In this document: piece by piece, positions 9,501 to 18,007 of the stretch
Layout: each line of letters starts with the position of its first letter
How positions within the stretch are numbered: position 1 is the first letter of the stretch
Notes under the pieces: generated by a model
The model's database searches: none
Seen by the model: the letters and a program-made list of their open reading frames with translations, nothing else
What the model was told of the DNA's origin: nothing
DNA from: Planctomycetota bacterium
GTDB lineage: Bacteria > Planctomycetota > Phycisphaerae > Phycisphaerales > UBA1924
Assembly (NCBI GenBank): GCA_018242625.1
Contig: JAFEBO010000008.1
Coordinates: 682,001-746,000, forward strand
DNA: 64,000 nucleotides
Direction: 5' to 3'
Program-made: the position numbers and the translations under genes

Positions 9501-10456
9501 GCGGCCCGGTCTACATCAACACGATCAGCAGCCTTTCCAACGTCATGCTCGGTTCGGCCGGTGTCAACATCGCCGGCGGCGGCGCCTTCATCGGAAGCGG
9601 CAAGATCCTCGGCGCTGTGAACAGCAGCGGCAAGATCATTCCCTCCGATCCGCTTGTCATCATCGGCTCGCTCGTGAGCAACAGCGGCGCCACGATCAAT
9701 CTCACGGGTTCGACTCTCAACGTGTTTGGCGCCGTGACCGACAACGGCACAACCACCGGAACAATCGGCGGCTGTCCGAACTGCATCGGCCTCCAACCCG
9801 CCCTCTACACCATCCAGAACGGGTACACGCTTGGCGAGAGCGGATCGCTCGCTCTCGGCGGCGTGATGCAGATCGGCGGCTCCTTTGACTCTTTCCTGAC
9901 CGATTCTTCCCGCTTCCAGATGCTCGGCGGCACCATCCGCTTTGCCGCCGCGGGCTCGTCCAGCTTCGAGGCCATGAGCCATGACTTTGGCCCCGCCGGT
10001 GCAGCGATGCGTGGCACAGTGGACGGCAGCTTCCCCCTTATGAGCCTTGAAATCACGGCCCCGACAACACTGAATCTTATCGATGCCCGTGACAATGACC
10101 TGGCCGGCCAGTCTGCTCGTGAGGCTCTTTACCTCGATTCGCTCTATGTGGCGGCCGGTAGCCGGCTGAACACCAACGGCATCCGTGTGTATGCTCACTC
10201 GTGGCAGATCGATGGCACGATCGATAACGTCGCGAATATCGTGCACCTCGGTGGCCCGTGCGATGCCGATCTCTACATCGACGCGGTGGTGGACGACGCC
10301 GACTTCAGCATCTTCCTCTCCGCCTACAACCTGCAGGATTGTTCGGACAATTCGATGCCGCGCGGCTGCCCGGCCGATCTCAACCACGACGGCTTCGTCG
10401 ATGATGCCGACTTCACCCCCTTCGTCATCGCGTACGACAAGCTCGTCTGCGACTAA
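6530..10456 (+). CDS. Secreted FG-GAP repeat / beta-helix / dockerin-type protein
   Basis: A 1308-residue exported protein. Residues 1-24 form a signal peptide (MRISLIGLALTAGVLAG...TFAQ). Residues about 30-800 contain fourteen FG-GAP-like repeats of 50-60 residues, each with a core such as FGYSTAIDGD, FGRALAISGNTIAVGA or FGVSTAIDGDTAVVGA; the fourth is degenerate. Such repeats build integrin-alpha-like beta propellers. Residues about 810-1235 are Gly/Ser/Asn-rich with short beta-strand periodicity, as in right-handed beta helices. The C-terminus from about 1243 has two dockerin-like calcium loops (DLYIDAVVDDADF and DLNHDGFVDDADF); the first lacks the usual Asn and Gly. The ATG at 6530 begins the signal peptide; the open frame upstream overlaps map. 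Probably cell-surface or extracellular; function unknown. Confidence 0.85.
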   Translation: MRISLIGLALTAGVLAGTPATFAQVGAPTQVKASDAAANRFFGYSTAIDGDTMVTGAPLATGGGISNNDGNVYVFRWNGTTWVQEQRILGPSAVTGSQTDFGRALAISGNTIAVGARLDDTPAGNNAGSVYVYTRVAGVWTLQQRLTASNGAADDNFGDAVAIDGDTIAVAAPNADPSGNTSQGSLYAFTRAGTTWTEQQILPAMTGAAAGDKVGENGALSIFNDSIAAGAPAKGGNSGRVALYKRQLTSWTVDAVLSSPLADATGQFGSSVSLVGDRLAVGAKNSSLTVGTGGAAWVFTRTSGTWSTAGTQLVPTGLAAGDNLGFSIALGTDTVLIGSPGRSTNTGAAYAFVYANGAWTQQAQILAPDAATGDFFGWAVAISGNVGVFGAEGDDLTNPTLTDAGSVWIIGRDGSNWLHGDLQVNAATPAVNENFGVSTDIDGSYAVFGAMGYQGGAGANEGAAYVFQLQGSQWTQQQRLVPSAPFAGAKFGRGISISGNTIVGGAPNRTVSFANQGAGYVFVRNGSTWSQQAVLIASDGAAGDNFGVSTAIDGDTAVVGAYLDDSGALTDCGGAYIYTRSAGVWTQIMRIGASDAAANDYFGFSVAISGNNIVVGAYNKNSGTGAAYVFLREGPGFKQVAKLVASDAATGTNFGTSVAIDKNLIVVGCPKTSGGGFGNSGGAYVFTNPQGNTWQQVAKLNALDAQQLDNFGNSVDISGTNIAVGANLDDLSTATDAGAVYVFTSISQLPQGPWVQVAKDVRSAPATNDWLGYSVSISGANVMAGAFKANPGAAAGGGLGIFGDVSDSLYNVNANMSTGSQAQNLQQAIASASGGQTVVGSAGAFGQAADINFAGKALSVVSRSSLALPVTSQVVLNDGATLAANDGYGMSLYGPVRTANDSGRSSVEADWIRTGGASSVAIGKHELSFDAFATELGGRTTLQNKESVLSSSGALAFSGVLNDVFGGTINAGGNLVFDGIANLSGTSISAGGPVYINTISSLSNVMLGSAGVNIAGGGAFIGSGKILGAVNSSGKIIPSDPLVIIGSLVSNSGATINLTGSTLNVFGAVTDNGTTTGTIGGCPNCIGLQPALYTIQNGYTLGESGSLALGGVMQIGGSFDSFLTDSSRFQMLGGTIRFAAAGSSSFEAMSHDFGPAGAAMRGTVDGSFPLMSLEITAPTTLNLIDARDNDLAGQSAREALYLDSLYVAAGSRLNTNGIRVYAHSWQIDGTIDNVANIVHLGGPCDADLYIDAVVDDADFSIFLSAYNLQDCSDNSMPRGCPADLNHDGFVDDADFTPFVIAYDKLVCD

Positions 10457-10480
10457 GAAGAGAGTCACCCCGTTCCGCAA

Positions 10481-10512
10481 GGGCCCGCCGGACGCGGGCC
10501 CTTTTTCTTTTT
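10481..10512 (+). terminator. Intrinsic terminator of the FG-GAP gene
   Basis: Perfect 8-bp stem GGGCCCGC/GCGGGCCC with a CGGAC loop, followed by TTTTTCTTTTT, 24 nt after the stop codon. The tail TTTTTCTTTT is almost identical to the one after glnN. It also separates this gene from the convergent hutI. Confidence 0.92.
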
Positions 10513-10526
10513 GAAGCGGGTTGCCG

Positions 10527-11807
10527 CTAGGTAGTCGCGTAATAGCGGGCGACATGCCCGCCCACAATGACGGCCCTGATCGGGTCTCCGCCGAGTTCGT
10601 ACGCGATCTCGCGGTAATCCTCATGGCGCAGGAGGATCAGGTCTGCACGCTTTCCCACTCCAAGCACACCCCGGTCCTTGAAGCCAAGAAGGAGCGCGGG
10701 GTTCACTGTGGCGGCCGTGATCGCTTCTTCGATGGAAAGTCCGCAAAACCGCACCGCCAGAGCGATGGCCAGCGGCATCGAAAGTGAAGGGGCCGAACCG
10801 GGGTTGGCGTTGGTTGCAACACAAACGCGTCCGCCCAGGTCGACGAGCGATCTCAAATTGGCGAACTTCATTCCCGAGGCCATTCCCGAGAAACCGTCCG
10901 GCTTGGAGCTTCCTCCCAGGTTCATCGCCGTCACAGGAAGCCCGACCCCGAACGTCTGGCTCTTGGCAAGACAATCCATTTCAGCCGATGTCGTCTGCTC
11001 CAGGTGGTCAATGCTGAGCACCCCGAGTTTGACCGCCTCGCGGACCATTCCGCGACTCGTGAATTGATCCGCGTGCACACGCACGGGATGGCCAAGATCC
11101 TGGGCGGCCTGTATCAGGCGGAGCGACCCCGCGAGTGTCCATGCACCTTCCTCGCAGAACAGATCGACCGTAATGCCGGGGAATTCCGCGTGCACGGCGG
11201 GCAAGGTCTCGTAAATCGTCTTCTCGACGAACGCCTTCTCTCCGATCTCGGGGTCGATGGCATGACCGAGAAGGGCGGTCATGAGAACGGTTCCCGGCCA
11301 TGTCATGGCCGCGTTGCGGATCGCCCGCAACATCTTGATCTCGCTCTCTGCGCTGAGGCCGTAGCCGGACTTGATCTCGATGGTGGTAACGCCCTGACGC
11401 AGGATCGCGTCGAGCCGCTTTCGCAGGAGTTCTGTCAGCGTTTTCAGCGGCGTGGCCCGGACCGCCCGGACGGTGCTCATAATCCCGCCGCCGTCTTTCA
11501 GGATCTGCAGATAGCTCTCGCCGGCGAGCCTTCGTGTCCACTCGTCGATCCGATTTCCGGCCCAGCACAGGTGCGTGTGGCAATCCACAAAGCCCGGCAT
11601 CAGCACATCGCCGTGCGCATCGATGATCTGCCCGCCCGGCGGCACCGTGATCCCCTCGCCGATCGCCTCGATCCGGCCCGATCGCACCAGCACGTCCGCG
11701 TTCTCTCGCACGCGAACGTGGCGCATGGCTTCACCGGTCCGCACCCCGGTATGGCCCGGTGGCGAATCCATGGTGAGTGCGCGGCAACGACGAATCAGCA
11801 GGCTCAT
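10527..11807 (-). CDS. hutI: Imidazolonepropionase
   Basis: Third step of histidine degradation: hydrolyses 4-imidazolone-5-propionate to N-formimino-L-glutamate. The amidohydrolase metal motif CHTHLCWAG follows a typical beta-sandwich start with VLMPGFVD. IEIKSGYGLS, the conserved VRVHADQF and the late VATNANPGSAPS stretch are HutI hallmarks. Length 426 aa is usual. It is the last gene of a hutU-hutG-hutI string on the minus strand, 68 bp after hutG, and meets the FG-GAP terminator tail-to-tail. Confidence 0.95.
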   Translation of the reverse strand: MSLLIRRCRALTMDSPPGHTGVRTGEAMRHVRVRENADVLVRSGRIEAIGEGITVPPGGQIIDAHGDVLMPGFVDCHTHLCWAGNRIDEWTRRLAGESYLQILKDGGGIMSTVRAVRATPLKTLTELLRKRLDAILRQGVTTIEIKSGYGLSAESEIKMLRAIRNAAMTWPGTVLMTALLGHAIDPEIGEKAFVEKTIYETLPAVHAEFPGITVDLFCEEGAWTLAGSLRLIQAAQDLGHPVRVHADQFTSRGMVREAVKLGVLSIDHLEQTTSAEMDCLAKSQTFGVGLPVTAMNLGGSSKPDGFSGMASGMKFANLRSLVDLGGRVCVATNANPGSAPSLSMPLAIALAVRFCGLSIEEAITAATVNPALLLGFKDRGVLGVGKRADLILLRHEDYREIAYELGGDPIRAVIVGGHVARYYATT

Positions 11808-11875
11808 AAGTGCCCCACGTCGGCTCCTGGCTTGGGAACCCCCTCCCGGTTCACCATCATGGTATCACGGTGAGT

Positions 11876-12802
11876 TCAAGGGGTACGGATACGTTGTTTG
11901 CGAAGACCGACCCCGAACAGAAAGTTCAGGAACAGGTGTGCCGCAACCCTGGCCGTCCTGTCCCCATCGTCGTGAACCGGATTGAGTTCCATGAAGTCGA
12001 TGCAGGCAAGATCAAAGTGCGTGCCCAGGCGTCGAAGGTGTTCCGAAAGCATCGCCGGCATCATTCCTGCGGGGTTCGGAGCGCTTACACCCGGCGCCGC
12101 ACTCATGTCGATCACGTCCAGGTCGACACTCACAAAGGAACCGGAAGTTGCGAGCCCGCCGAGCGGATCGGAGTCCGCGGGGGCGATCGTTCCGAAATGA
12201 TCGAGGAACCAATCGGTATGGTCGCGGTGATTCACCAGCGGGTTGTACCCGGCGATGCGGAGGCTTGAAGCGATCTGCTCCTCCATCAGTTTTCGGAAAG
12301 CCATGCCGCTCCCGACCGTTTCCCGCACGTCCAGGTGCGCATCGAAGTAAACACCAGGAAGCGGGAGCCGCCCGCGGGCGCGAAAAACTCCCCGAACAAG
12401 CGGGTAGGTCAGATCATGCCCGCCCCCAATCCCGACCACAAGCAGGCCCGCGCGTGAGAGCGTCTCCGCCGCGTCACTCACGCGGTCATGTGTCTTGGAT
12501 AATGCAGTCGCATCGTCACCCGCCACCGGCTCCACGTCACCGGCATCGAACACCCGGGGCAAATCGCATTCATTCGGCGCGCCGATGCCGTAGCAGGCGA
12601 GGGCTGCCCGGAACGCCTCCGGCCCCTTCCTGGCACCCGGTCTGCCGTTGTTGAGCCGGACACCCAGGTCGTCCGGCAAGCCGAGAATCGCGATGGCGCA
12701 GCCCGCCGCATCCTCCGTTTGAATGGACGAAGCAAAGCGCGCCGCCGGGAGGTTCGCCGGGTACGAGGCCCGTCGGCAGTGGGGGAGTGCGAGCGGCTTC
12801 AT
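11876..12802 (-). CDS. hutG: Formimidoylglutamase-type arginase-family hydrolase
   Basis: Ureohydrolase fold with the binuclear manganese ligands in order: His in GIGGGHD, Asp/His/Asp in DAHLDVR and the two Asp in SVDLDVID. It presumably hydrolyses N-formimino-L-glutamate to glutamate and formamide, completing the hut pathway. The family alone (arginase, agmatinase, HutG) would not decide the substrate; the position between hutU (21 bp) and hutI (68 bp) does. The start has GGAG 10 nt upstream. No hutF or formiminotransferase gene is visible, so the direct formamide-releasing route is implied. Confidence 0.88.
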   Translation of the reverse strand: MKPLALPHCRRASYPANLPAARFASSIQTEDAAGCAIAILGLPDDLGVRLNNGRPGARKGPEAFRAALACYGIGAPNECDLPRVFDAGDVEPVAGDDATALSKTHDRVSDAAETLSRAGLLVVGIGGGHDLTYPLVRGVFRARGRLPLPGVYFDAHLDVRETVGSGMAFRKLMEEQIASSLRIAGYNPLVNHRDHTDWFLDHFGTIAPADSDPLGGLATSGSFVSVDLDVIDMSAAPGVSAPNPAGMMPAMLSEHLRRLGTHFDLACIDFMELNPVHDDGDRTARVAAHLFLNFLFGVGLRKQRIRTP

Positions 12803-12823
12803 CGTGACATTTCTCCGCTCGAA

Positions 12824-14536
12824 CTACCGCATCGGCAGGTCCACCCGCTGCTCTTTCGCGCACGTCATTGCTTCCTCATATCCCGCATCGACATGGCGGA
12901 AGACGCCCATCGCGGGGTCATTGGTCAGAACCCGTCGCAGCCGCGCGGCCGCCTCGGGCGTGCCGTCGGCAACGATGACCTGCCCGGCGTGCTGGCTGAA
13001 ACCAATGCCCACGCCCCCTCCGTGATGGAAACTGACCCACGACGCCCCGCTCGCGACATTTACCATCGCGTTGAGAATGGCCCAGTCGCTGACCGCATCG
13101 GTCCCATCCTTCATCCCCTCGGTCTCACGATTGGGGCTGGCGACGCTGCCGCAGTCAAGGTGATCGCGTCCGATCACGATCGGCGCTTTAACCTTCCCTG
13201 ATTTGACGAGGTCGTTGAGCAAAATGCCCGCCTTGTCGCGCTGACCGAGTCCCAGCCAGCAGATGCGAGCCGGCAAGCCCTGGAACGCGATCCGCTCCCC
13301 GGCCATCTTCAGCCAGCGATGCAGGCCCTTGTCCTTCGGGAACAGCTTCATGAGAGCCGCGTCGGCGGTGAAAATGTCCTGAGGATCTCCGGAGAGCGCC
13401 ACGAAGCGGAACGGCCCGCGTCCTTCGCAGAATTGGGGGCGGATGTACGCCGGAACGAAGCCCGGGAAAGCGAACGCATCCTTGAACCCCGCGTCCAGCG
13501 CCCGCTGGCGGATGTTGTTGCCGTAGTCAAAGGTGATCGCGCCGCGCTTTTGCAGCGCCACCATGGCGCGGACATGGCGCTCCATCGTCGCCATGCTCTG
13601 CTCTTCATACTTCTTGGGGTTCCGGGCCCTGAGTTTGGACGCTTCTTCAACAGACATTCCGGCGGGCACGTAGTTGAGTACATCGTGAGCGCTTGTCTGA
13701 TCGGTCAGCGCATCCGGTGTGATCTTGCGCTCGAGCAGCCGATCGAGCAGTTCGACCGCGTTGCAGCAGACTCCGATGCTCAGGGCCTTCTTCGCCCTGG
13801 CGTACTTGACGGCGCGATCGATGGCCTCATCGAGTGTCGGTGCGATTTCGTCGAGGTACTTTGTCTGAATGCGTCGGTCCAGACGTGTCTGATCGACGTC
13901 CGCGATCAGGCAGGTGCCGCCGTTCATCGTGATCGCGAGCGGCTGTGCACCGCCCATACCGCCGCACCCGGCGGTCACGCAGAGCTTGCCGGCAAGATCC
14001 GACTTGTAATGCCGCTCCCCGAGCTCGCGGAACGTTTCGTACGTTCCCTGCACGATTCCCTGAGTGCCGATGTAGATCCACGAGCCGGCCGTCATCTGGC
14101 CATACATCATGAGGCCCTTGGCGGCAAGCTCATCAAAGTGCTGCTGGGTTGCCCAGTGGGGGACAAGGTTGCTGTTGGCGATGAGCACACGCGGTGCGTC
14201 GGGGTGTGTCTCGAGCACGCCGACGGGCTTGCCGGATTGCACCAGCAGCGTCTCGTCGGGTTCGAGCCGCTTGAGAGTCGCGATGATGGCGTCAAATGCA
14301 GGCCACGAGCGCGCCGCCTGGCCGCGGCCGCCGTACACCACCAGGTCGTCCGGCCGCTCCGCCACGTCCGGGTCAAGGTTGTTCATCAGCATCCGCATCG
14401 CGGCCTCGGTCTGCCAGGTCTTGCACGTCTTCTTGCTGCCTCGCGGAGCGCGAACAACCCGCGGGCCGGAGGCCTTCGCGGCGTCGGCGAGAATCTTGGC
14501 AACTTTGTTTGTCGTTTCAGTCACTTTCGCCGGCAT
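12824..14536 (-). CDS. hutU: Urocanate hydratase
   Basis: Second hut step: adds water across urocanate to give imidazolonepropionate, using tightly bound NAD. The 570-residue protein shows the near-invariant blocks [45 protein letters not shown] and the [13 protein letters not shown] loop. The frame stays open to 14890, but the extra N-terminal 118 residues are unlike HutU and lie antisense to another gene. The ATG at 14536 has AGGAGA 7 nt upstream and gives the family's normal length. Probably first gene of a hutUGI transcript. Confidence 0.96.
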   Translation of the reverse strand: MPAKVTETTNKVAKILADAAKASGPRVVRAPRGSKKTCKTWQTEAAMRMLMNNLDPDVAERPDDLVVYGGRGQAARSWPAFDAIIATLKRLEPDETLLVQSGKPVGVLETHPDAPRVLIANSNLVPHWATQQHFDELAAKGLMMYGQMTAGSWIYIGTQGIVQGTYETFRELGERHYKSDLAGKLCVTAGCGGMGGAQPLAITMNGGTCLIADVDQTRLDRRIQTKYLDEIAPTLDEAIDRAVKYARAKKALSIGVCCNAVELLDRLLERKITPDALTDQTSAHDVLNYVPAGMSVEEASKLRARNPKKYEEQSMATMERHVRAMVALQKRGAITFDYGNNIRQRALDAGFKDAFAFPGFVPAYIRPQFCEGRGPFRFVALSGDPQDIFTADAALMKLFPKDKGLHRWLKMAGERIAFQGLPARICWLGLGQRDKAGILLNDLVKSGKVKAPIVIGRDHLDCGSVASPNRETEGMKDGTDAVSDWAILNAMVNVASGASWVSFHHGGGVGIGFSQHAGQVIVADGTPEAAARLRRVLTNDPAMGVFRHVDAGYEEAMTCAKEQRVDLPMR

Positions 14537-14620
14537 GCAGTTCTCCTGGGGAGCGAGTGTAGAGGATGGAAGACGGGCCTGGCCAGCCGGCCTTTCCGGC
14601 CCCTGGGAATACCCTTCCCC

Positions 14621-15034
14621 GTGCGTTGCAAGGACTGCGGCTATTCCCTTGCCGGCCTTTCGCTGCGGAGCCGCTGTCCGGAGTGCGGCGGGTCGGACCG
14701 CCTGGCCGAAGATGTCGCCGAAATTCATCAACTGCTCTCCCGCAAACTCCGCCAGTCGATCTGGTTGCCTCCGGCGCTCGCCACCCTGACGGTGCTCATC
14801 GGACTGAACACCCCCATCCTGACGCCGGTCATCGGCGTCTTCATGCTCATTATCGTGGGGGTACTGGCGGAGGACCTCTTGAGGCTGCAATGGATACTCA
14901 AGCCCAACCGCTCGCCACTAAAATGGCTCTTCTCGCTGCTTCTGCTTATTGCTTTCTACGCGGCCTATTTCATCGGCTCGTGCGTGGCCGTCTGGCGAAT
15001 CGCGGAAATCCCGGTGGTGCGCAGCCTCTTCTGA
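14621..15034 (+). CDS. Small zinc-ribbon membrane protein
   Basis: A 137-residue protein from a GTG start, placed antiparallel between hutU and hutH. Residues 3-24 form a [11 protein letters not shown]...CPECGG ribbon with four cysteines, a recurrent N-terminus of short planctomycete membrane proteins. After a short hydrophilic linker come two or three hydrophobic stretches (about residues 45-85 and 105-130). The frame is open from 13319, but only this part is protein-like; the rest is antisense to hutU. There is no clear Shine-Dalgarno sequence, so the start is a judgement. The stop is 3 bp from the hutH stop. Function unknown; membership of the hut pathway is not implied. Confidence 0.6.
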   Translation: MRCKDCGYSLAGLSLRSRCPECGGSDRLAEDVAEIHQLLSRKLRQSIWLPPALATLTVLIGLNTPILTPVIGVFMLIIVGVLAEDLLRLQWILKPNRSPLKWLFSLLLLIAFYAAYFIGSCVAVWRIAEIPVVRSLF

Positions 15035-15037
15035 GGG

Positions 15038-16561
15038 TCAGAGCTTTCCGAAACCACCGGATTCGATCATCGCCGCGATCGCTTCGATGTCATCGGTGAG
15101 CGGCCGGTCTTCCACGAGCGGCTTCACCCTCGTTCGAATGATCTTGTGTGCCGCTTCAACGCCCTTGCCGCTCCGGAGCGGGCGATGCTCCTCGAGCGCC
15201 TGCGAGGCGCAGAGGAATTCAATCGCGACAACCTTGCGAGCCAGATCGAGCGATCGCGCGGCTTTGGCCGCGCTCCTGGGCCCGAAGGAGTTGTAATCCT
15301 CCATCCCCGCGGAAGTGGGGACGTTGGCCACGCTCGCCGGAGCAGCGAGGCCGACCATCTCGTTCACGCATGCCGCGGCGGTGTATTGCGCGATCATCAT
15401 CCCGCTCTGCAGTCCGGGCCCCGGCGCCAGAAAGGGTTTCAGTCGGCTCTCGGGCTCGAACGCTCCGGTCATCAGGTACACACGCCGCTCCGCGATTCCC
15501 GCGATGTGACAGAGCGCGATCGCCATCGAGTCCAGCGGAATCGCGAGCGGCATGCCGTGGAAATTGGCGCCCGAGATGATGTCCCCGCCGCGAGCCGTTG
15601 GGAAAACGAGCGGATTGTCCGTCACCGCGCCGAGTTCGTCGTATTCCAGGACCGTGTTCAGATTGCCCATCGCATGCCAGCACGCGCCCAGCACGGTGGG
15701 GGTGGCACGGAGTGAGTAGGGGTCCTGCACACGCGGATCGTTCTCCGCATGGCTAGGCAGGATGCTGCTGCCCTTGAGCAGTTCCCGCATGCGCTCGGCA
15801 ACCGCCCCGGCGCTCTGATTTCGCCGGGCTTCGTACAGGCGGGCGTCCAGGAACTCGTCGGTGCCGCGGCAGGCATCGATCGACATCGCCGCCGCAATCA
15901 CCGCGGCCCGAAAGAGCGTTGATGCGTCGTGCGAGATCAGGCTCCCCCAACCCGCCATCAGGTGCGTGCCGTTGATGAGCGCCAGACCTTCCTTCGCCGA
16001 AAGCACGAGCGGCTTCACACCAGCTTTACGTAACGCGGAGCCTCCCGGCATCCGCCGTCCGCCAAGCTCGGCCCGCCCTTCGCCCATCGCCACGAGCGCC
16101 ACCGCCGAAAGCGGCGCGAGATCGCCCGAAGCGCCGACACTGCCCACGCTCGGCACGACCGGCGTCACGCCCTTGTTGAGCATCGCCACAATCGTCTCGC
16201 ACACCATGGGCCGCACACCCGAATGCCCGCGCGAAAGCGACGCCGCCAGAAGCAGCATCATCGCCCGCACCACATCGCGAGGTAGCGCTTCACCCACGCC
16301 CGCCGCATGAGATCGGATCAGATTTCGCTGCAGCGTCGCAAGATCCGCCGCTCCGATCCGCTGCTTGCTCAGCGAGCCGAACCCGGTGTTGATCCCGTAG
16401 TGAGCCTGCCCATCGTGCAGCGCCCGTTCAACAACCGCGCGCGACTTCTTCATCGCCGCCGTCGCCTTCGGAGTCACTCGCACCCGGGCGCCCCCGCGCG
16501 CGACGCGCACCACTTCATCGATGGAAAGGCGATCCGTTGACAGTGAAATCGTCTGGGCCAT
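15038..16561 (-). CDS. hutH: Histidine ammonia-lyase
   Basis: First hut step: eliminates ammonia from histidine to give urocanate. The autocatalytic MIO prosthetic group forms from the Ala-Ser-Gly in GSVGASGDLAPLS, clearly present. YGINTGFG and the later SVANVPTSAGMEDYNSFG block are also diagnostic. Length 507 aa from ATG 16561 is normal; the frame is open to 16732 but the extra residues run into a divergent promoter region. Its stop is 3 bp from the zinc-ribbon gene, so hutH is transcribed in the same direction as hutUGI but is separated from it by about 500 bp. Confidence 0.97.
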   Translation of the reverse strand: MAQTISLSTDRLSIDEVVRVARGGARVRVTPKATAAMKKSRAVVERALHDGQAHYGINTGFGSLSKQRIGAADLATLQRNLIRSHAAGVGEALPRDVVRAMMLLLAASLSRGHSGVRPMVCETIVAMLNKGVTPVVPSVGSVGASGDLAPLSAVALVAMGEGRAELGGRRMPGGSALRKAGVKPLVLSAKEGLALINGTHLMAGWGSLISHDASTLFRAAVIAAAMSIDACRGTDEFLDARLYEARRNQSAGAVAERMRELLKGSSILPSHAENDPRVQDPYSLRATPTVLGACWHAMGNLNTVLEYDELGAVTDNPLVFPTARGGDIISGANFHGMPLAIPLDSMAIALCHIAGIAERRVYLMTGAFEPESRLKPFLAPGPGLQSGMMIAQYTAAACVNEMVGLAAPASVANVPTSAGMEDYNSFGPRSAAKAARSLDLARKVVAIEFLCASQALEEHRPLRSGKGVEAAHKIIRTRVKPLVEDRPLTDDIEAIAAMIESGGFGKL

Positions 16562-16600
16562 AAGGGAACGAGTGTAAGCGCTCCAGCAGGCCACACGTAC

Positions 16601-16622
16601 AAGTGAGATATATTGATCACTT
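16601..16622. promoter_or_regulatory. Inverted repeat in the hutH/lipoprotein divergent promoter region
   Basis: AAGTGA (16601-16606) and TCACTT (16617-16622) form a perfect 6-bp inverted repeat with a 10-nt AT-rich centre that holds TATATT, a near-consensus -10 box. It sits in the 73-bp gap between the starts of hutH (minus) and the hydrolase lipoprotein (plus), a typical place for an operator. No regulator can be assigned. Confidence 0.4.
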
Positions 16623-16634
16623 CTCGTTCGCGGG

Positions 16635-17996
16635 ATGCGGAGTGCGAAGCTCGTGAAGCAACGTTCGATTGTTCGACAAAGGTGCCTCCGAATTGGCTTC
16701 ATGTTCGTGGCCGCGTCAATCTCCGCGTGCATGACGCACGAGCCAGCGCGGCCGGTGTCCCCACGGGATGTCGAGCCCGTTTCTCTTCCTTGGCCGAAGC
16801 GGGATCAATCGGAAGCCGAAACATTCGCCTCACGGATTCCCGCTGTAATTCCCGCGTTCGGCCCGCTCATAGATCCGGCGTCTTCTTCGGAAGTCGCCAC
16901 GGCTCCGTCGATCACAGTGTCTGCAAAGACTGCCGTCGGAGGAGCGGTGCTGATCGACGCCGAGCCTTCGGCGTCGGTGTCCGCTGTTCACTTTTGGCGC
17001 GTCGTTACGCCCGATGCGAATTGGAGACCACTTTTCGATCCTCCCCAGACCTATGAGGCAAACGGAAAAACGTTCAGCGAGGAAAATCCTCTGTATAGGC
17101 GTGTTCGGAGCAGCCGGGAGTACGCGGCGATTTCGAGTCGGTTTCAGGAACGGTCATTGGGAACGGTTGTCTGGTTTGGAGGCATCGGCCCCAGTTGGAA
17201 GTTCGAGATGGAGTGCAGAGCGGCATTCATCACGGCCGGTTTTGCCCTCATCGGCGCGATGGAATCCGACTTGTCTCGCTATGCAAGATTCCGCATTCGT
17301 CTCGCAGATTCACCAAAGGATCCTGATGTATGGTTCGGGCGTCTGATGGCAAGTTGGAGGGAGGCGGACAGCCGTCACTGGACCGGAATCGAGTTCTATC
17401 CAAATGCAGCCGCCGCGGGAACCGCGCTCGGCTCGGATCTTTCAACCCAAGTTGTCGAAACAGCCTCGAGCGCGGACCCGGTGCTTGCCTGGCTGGAATC
17501 AAAACAACCCGTCCTCACGGAGCGTCCGCTCATCGTCGTTGGATGCAGCGGGGGGGTCCCGGCGGCTTTGGCGTTCGCGTCACAGCATGTGGACCGCCTC
17601 GCCGGGTTGATCATCGTGGGAGGATTCGAAGACTTCGAATCGCTGTTCTTCCAAACCGACCTGAACGACGGCGAATCAGTGGTCGCTTGGCGCACCGACA
17701 CCCCCCTTCTCGAACAGCAACAGGATTTCACGAAGGCCTTCGCGGCCAAATGCCTGGTCGATCCCGGAAAGCTCGCTCGGGCGATTCCGACCGATCGCGT
17801 TCTCATGATCGAAGCCCGCTTTGACAGCGTGGTGCCCACCGAGCTCAGCGATCGTTTGTGGGAATCGCTCGGCCGCCCCGAGCGATGGAAGTTCTTCGGT
17901 GGCCACCGGCTGCTTTTCTGGAGGCTGTGCGCGTACGGCGACGATCTAGCGAAATGGGCTGCCGATCATGCCCGCACGCCGTGTATAGTCCGATAA
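16635..17996 (+). CDS. Lipoprotein with alpha/beta-hydrolase fold
   Basis: A 453-residue protein with an N-terminal signal ending in a lipobox (ISA-Cys32), so it is probably lipidated and anchored outside the cytoplasmic membrane. A hydrolase domain is suggested by the nucleophile elbow GCSGG (Ser305), followed by an acid in EARFDSVVP (Asp397) and a histidine in GGHRL (His424), in the right order for a Ser-Asp-His triad. Residues 33-160 show no recognised domain. The substrate is unknown; esterase or peptidase are both possible. It is divergent from hutH across a 73-bp gap and convergent with the AraC gene, 11 bp away. Confidence 0.7.
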   Translation: MRSAKLVKQRSIVRQRCLRIGFMFVAASISACMTHEPARPVSPRDVEPVSLPWPKRDQSEAETFASRIPAVIPAFGPLIDPASSSEVATAPSITVSAKTAVGGAVLIDAEPSASVSAVHFWRVVTPDANWRPLFDPPQTYEANGKTFSEENPLYRRVRSSREYAAISSRFQERSLGTVVWFGGIGPSWKFEMECRAAFITAGFALIGAMESDLSRYARFRIRLADSPKDPDVWFGRLMASWREADSRHWTGIEFYPNAAAAGTALGSDLSTQVVETASSADPVLAWLESKQPVLTERPLIVVGCSGGVPAALAFASQHVDRLAGLIIVGGFEDFESLFFQTDLNDGESVVAWRTDTPLLEQQQDFTKAFAAKCLVDPGKLARAIPTDRVLMIEARFDSVVPTELSDRLWESLGRPERWKFFGGHRLLFWRLCAYGDDLAKWAADHARTPCIVR

Positions 17997-18007
17997 TATA
18001 TGTTATG

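Noticed and set aside
13319..14620. Upstream part of the open frame containing the zinc-ribbon gene
   Set aside because: It is antisense to hutU and lacks domain character; only the part from 14621 shows a recognisable fold.
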